Shown here piece by piece: positions 6,052 to 6,544 of a DNA stretch of 6,544 bases (positions are counted from its first letter, which is position 1; each line of letters starts with the position of its first letter). The notes under the pieces are model-generated. The model searched no databases and was not told the DNA's origin. It saw nothing but the letters and a program-made list of their open reading frames with translations. A program made the position numbers and the translations under genes. Origin of the DNA: Calditrichota bacterium (GTDB lineage: Bacteria > Zhuqueibacterota > Zhuqueibacteria > Residuimicrobiales > Krinioviventaceae); the NCBI GenBank assembly GCA_003818595.1, contig RPQV01000205.1:1-6544 (forward strand). Direction: 5' to 3'.

Positions 6052-6544
6052 ATGAAAACACTCCGGCTTGTTTTGGGCGATCAGCTTTGCCGGACAATCA
6101 GCGCACTGCGCGACATGGATCACACGCGCGATGTTGTGTTCATGGCAGAGGTGCACGATGAAACCACGTATGTGCCGCATCACAAGCAGAAGCTTGTCCT
6201 GGTCCTTTCGGCGATGCGTCACTTTGCCGAGTCCCTTCGTGCGGAAGGCATGTTGTTGGACTATGTCCAACTTGACGACTATGGCAATTCAGGCTCGTTC
6301 ACCGGCGAACTAGGCCGGGCGCTCTCACGTCATCAGGTGGACCGTATCATCGTCACACAGCCCGGGGAGTGGCGCGTTTGGGAAATGATGCAGACCTGGG
6401 GCGAGATGTTCGACCTGCCGGTTGAGTTTCGTGAAGATGATCGGTTTCTTTGCTCGCGAGCTGAATTCGTAGCCTGGGCGAAGGGAGGCAAGAGCTTTCG
6501 GCTGGAGTACTTTTACCGTCACATGCGGCGCGCGACCGGCTGGC
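6052..6544 (+). CDS. Cryptochrome/photolyase-related protein (3' cut by window end)
   Basis: The N-terminal 164 codons of a protein of the deoxyribodipyrimidine photolyase-related group (PhrB-like, iron-sulfur bacterial cryptochromes and (6-4) photolyases), flavoproteins that repair UV-damaged DNA or sense blue light. The visible part is the alpha/beta antenna-type domain. It opens with MKTLRLVLGDQL, followed by VVFMAEVHDE (28-37), KQKLVLVLSAMRHFA (45-59), RIIVTQPGEWRV (98-109) and FREDDRFLCSRAEF (126-139), then FRLEYFYRHMRRATGW (149-164) at the window edge. These are the family's conserved blocks in the usual order. The flavin- and cluster-binding C-terminal part, expected over a further 330 or so residues, is outside the window. 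The start ATG has GAGGA at 6041-6045 as ribosome site, directly after the SDR stop. Coupling with the SDR suggests a light- or UV-related job for both; repair versus signalling cannot be told from this part. Confidence 0.85.
   Translation, partial: MKTLRLVLGDQLCRTISALRDMDHTRDVVFMAEVHDETTYVPHHKQKLVLVLSAMRHFAESLRAEGMLLDYVQLDDYGNSGSFTGELGRALSRHQVDRIIVTQPGEWRVWEMMQTWGEMFDLPVEFREDDRFLCSRAEFVAWAKGGKSFRLEYFYRHMRRATGW

Noticed and set aside
5892..6313. Plus-strand frames overlapping the end of the SDR and start of the photolyase-related gene
   Set aside because: They are out-of-frame shadows of two genes with clear motifs and ribosome sites.

Overview
The left half looks like a genome of the FCB / Bacteroidota-allied kind (KSB1, Calditrichota, Marinimicrobia or Ignavibacteria-like). 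It carries a large secreted protein with a type IX secretion (T9SS)-type C-terminal sorting domain, followed by a PorV/PorQ-family outer-membrane beta-barrel gene. This phylum-level guess rests on recognising families, not on a search. The right half carries genes of a different flavour: a toxin-antitoxin pair, then a short-chain dehydrogenase (SDR) and a photolyase-related gene of a pairing I associate mostly with Proteobacteria.

Layout. 31-2277 (+): C-terminal part of a secreted, fibronectin-III-containing T9SS cargo protein; an in-frame TAG at 13-15 lies just upstream of a region that reads as mid-protein. 2332-3396 (+): PorV/PorQ-like barrel. 3438-3479: strong rho-independent terminator. 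3550-3573: weaker terminator on the opposite strand. 3758-4228 (-): broken tyrosine recombinase of integron/Xer type, with its N-terminal DNA-binding part fused out of frame to its C-terminal catalytic part and the middle missing. 4229-4260: a block that closely resembles an Illumina TruSeq adapter, so the join here is suspect. 4327-4612 (+): BrnT-like toxin broken by one extra G in an 8-G run. 4602-4880 (+): overlapping CopG/ribbon-helix-helix antitoxin. 4883-4942: possible degenerate attC. 5158-5240: a well-formed attC recombination site. 5312-6040 (+): SDR oxidoreductase with an unusual active site. 6052 to the end (+): cryptochrome/photolyase-related protein, cut by the window edge.

Taken together, 3.7-5.3 kb has the geometry of an integron: an integrase gene on one strand, then a divergently oriented cassette (here a toxin-antitoxin pair, a common stabilising cassette in sedentary chromosomal integrons), then an attC. 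The integrase looks dead, so the array would be a fossil. The adapter-like block sits where attI should be, so integrase and cassette may have been joined by the assembler. Three lesions (integrase deletion, adapter block, homopolymer frameshift) fall within about 480 bases, which makes sequence quality the first thing to check.
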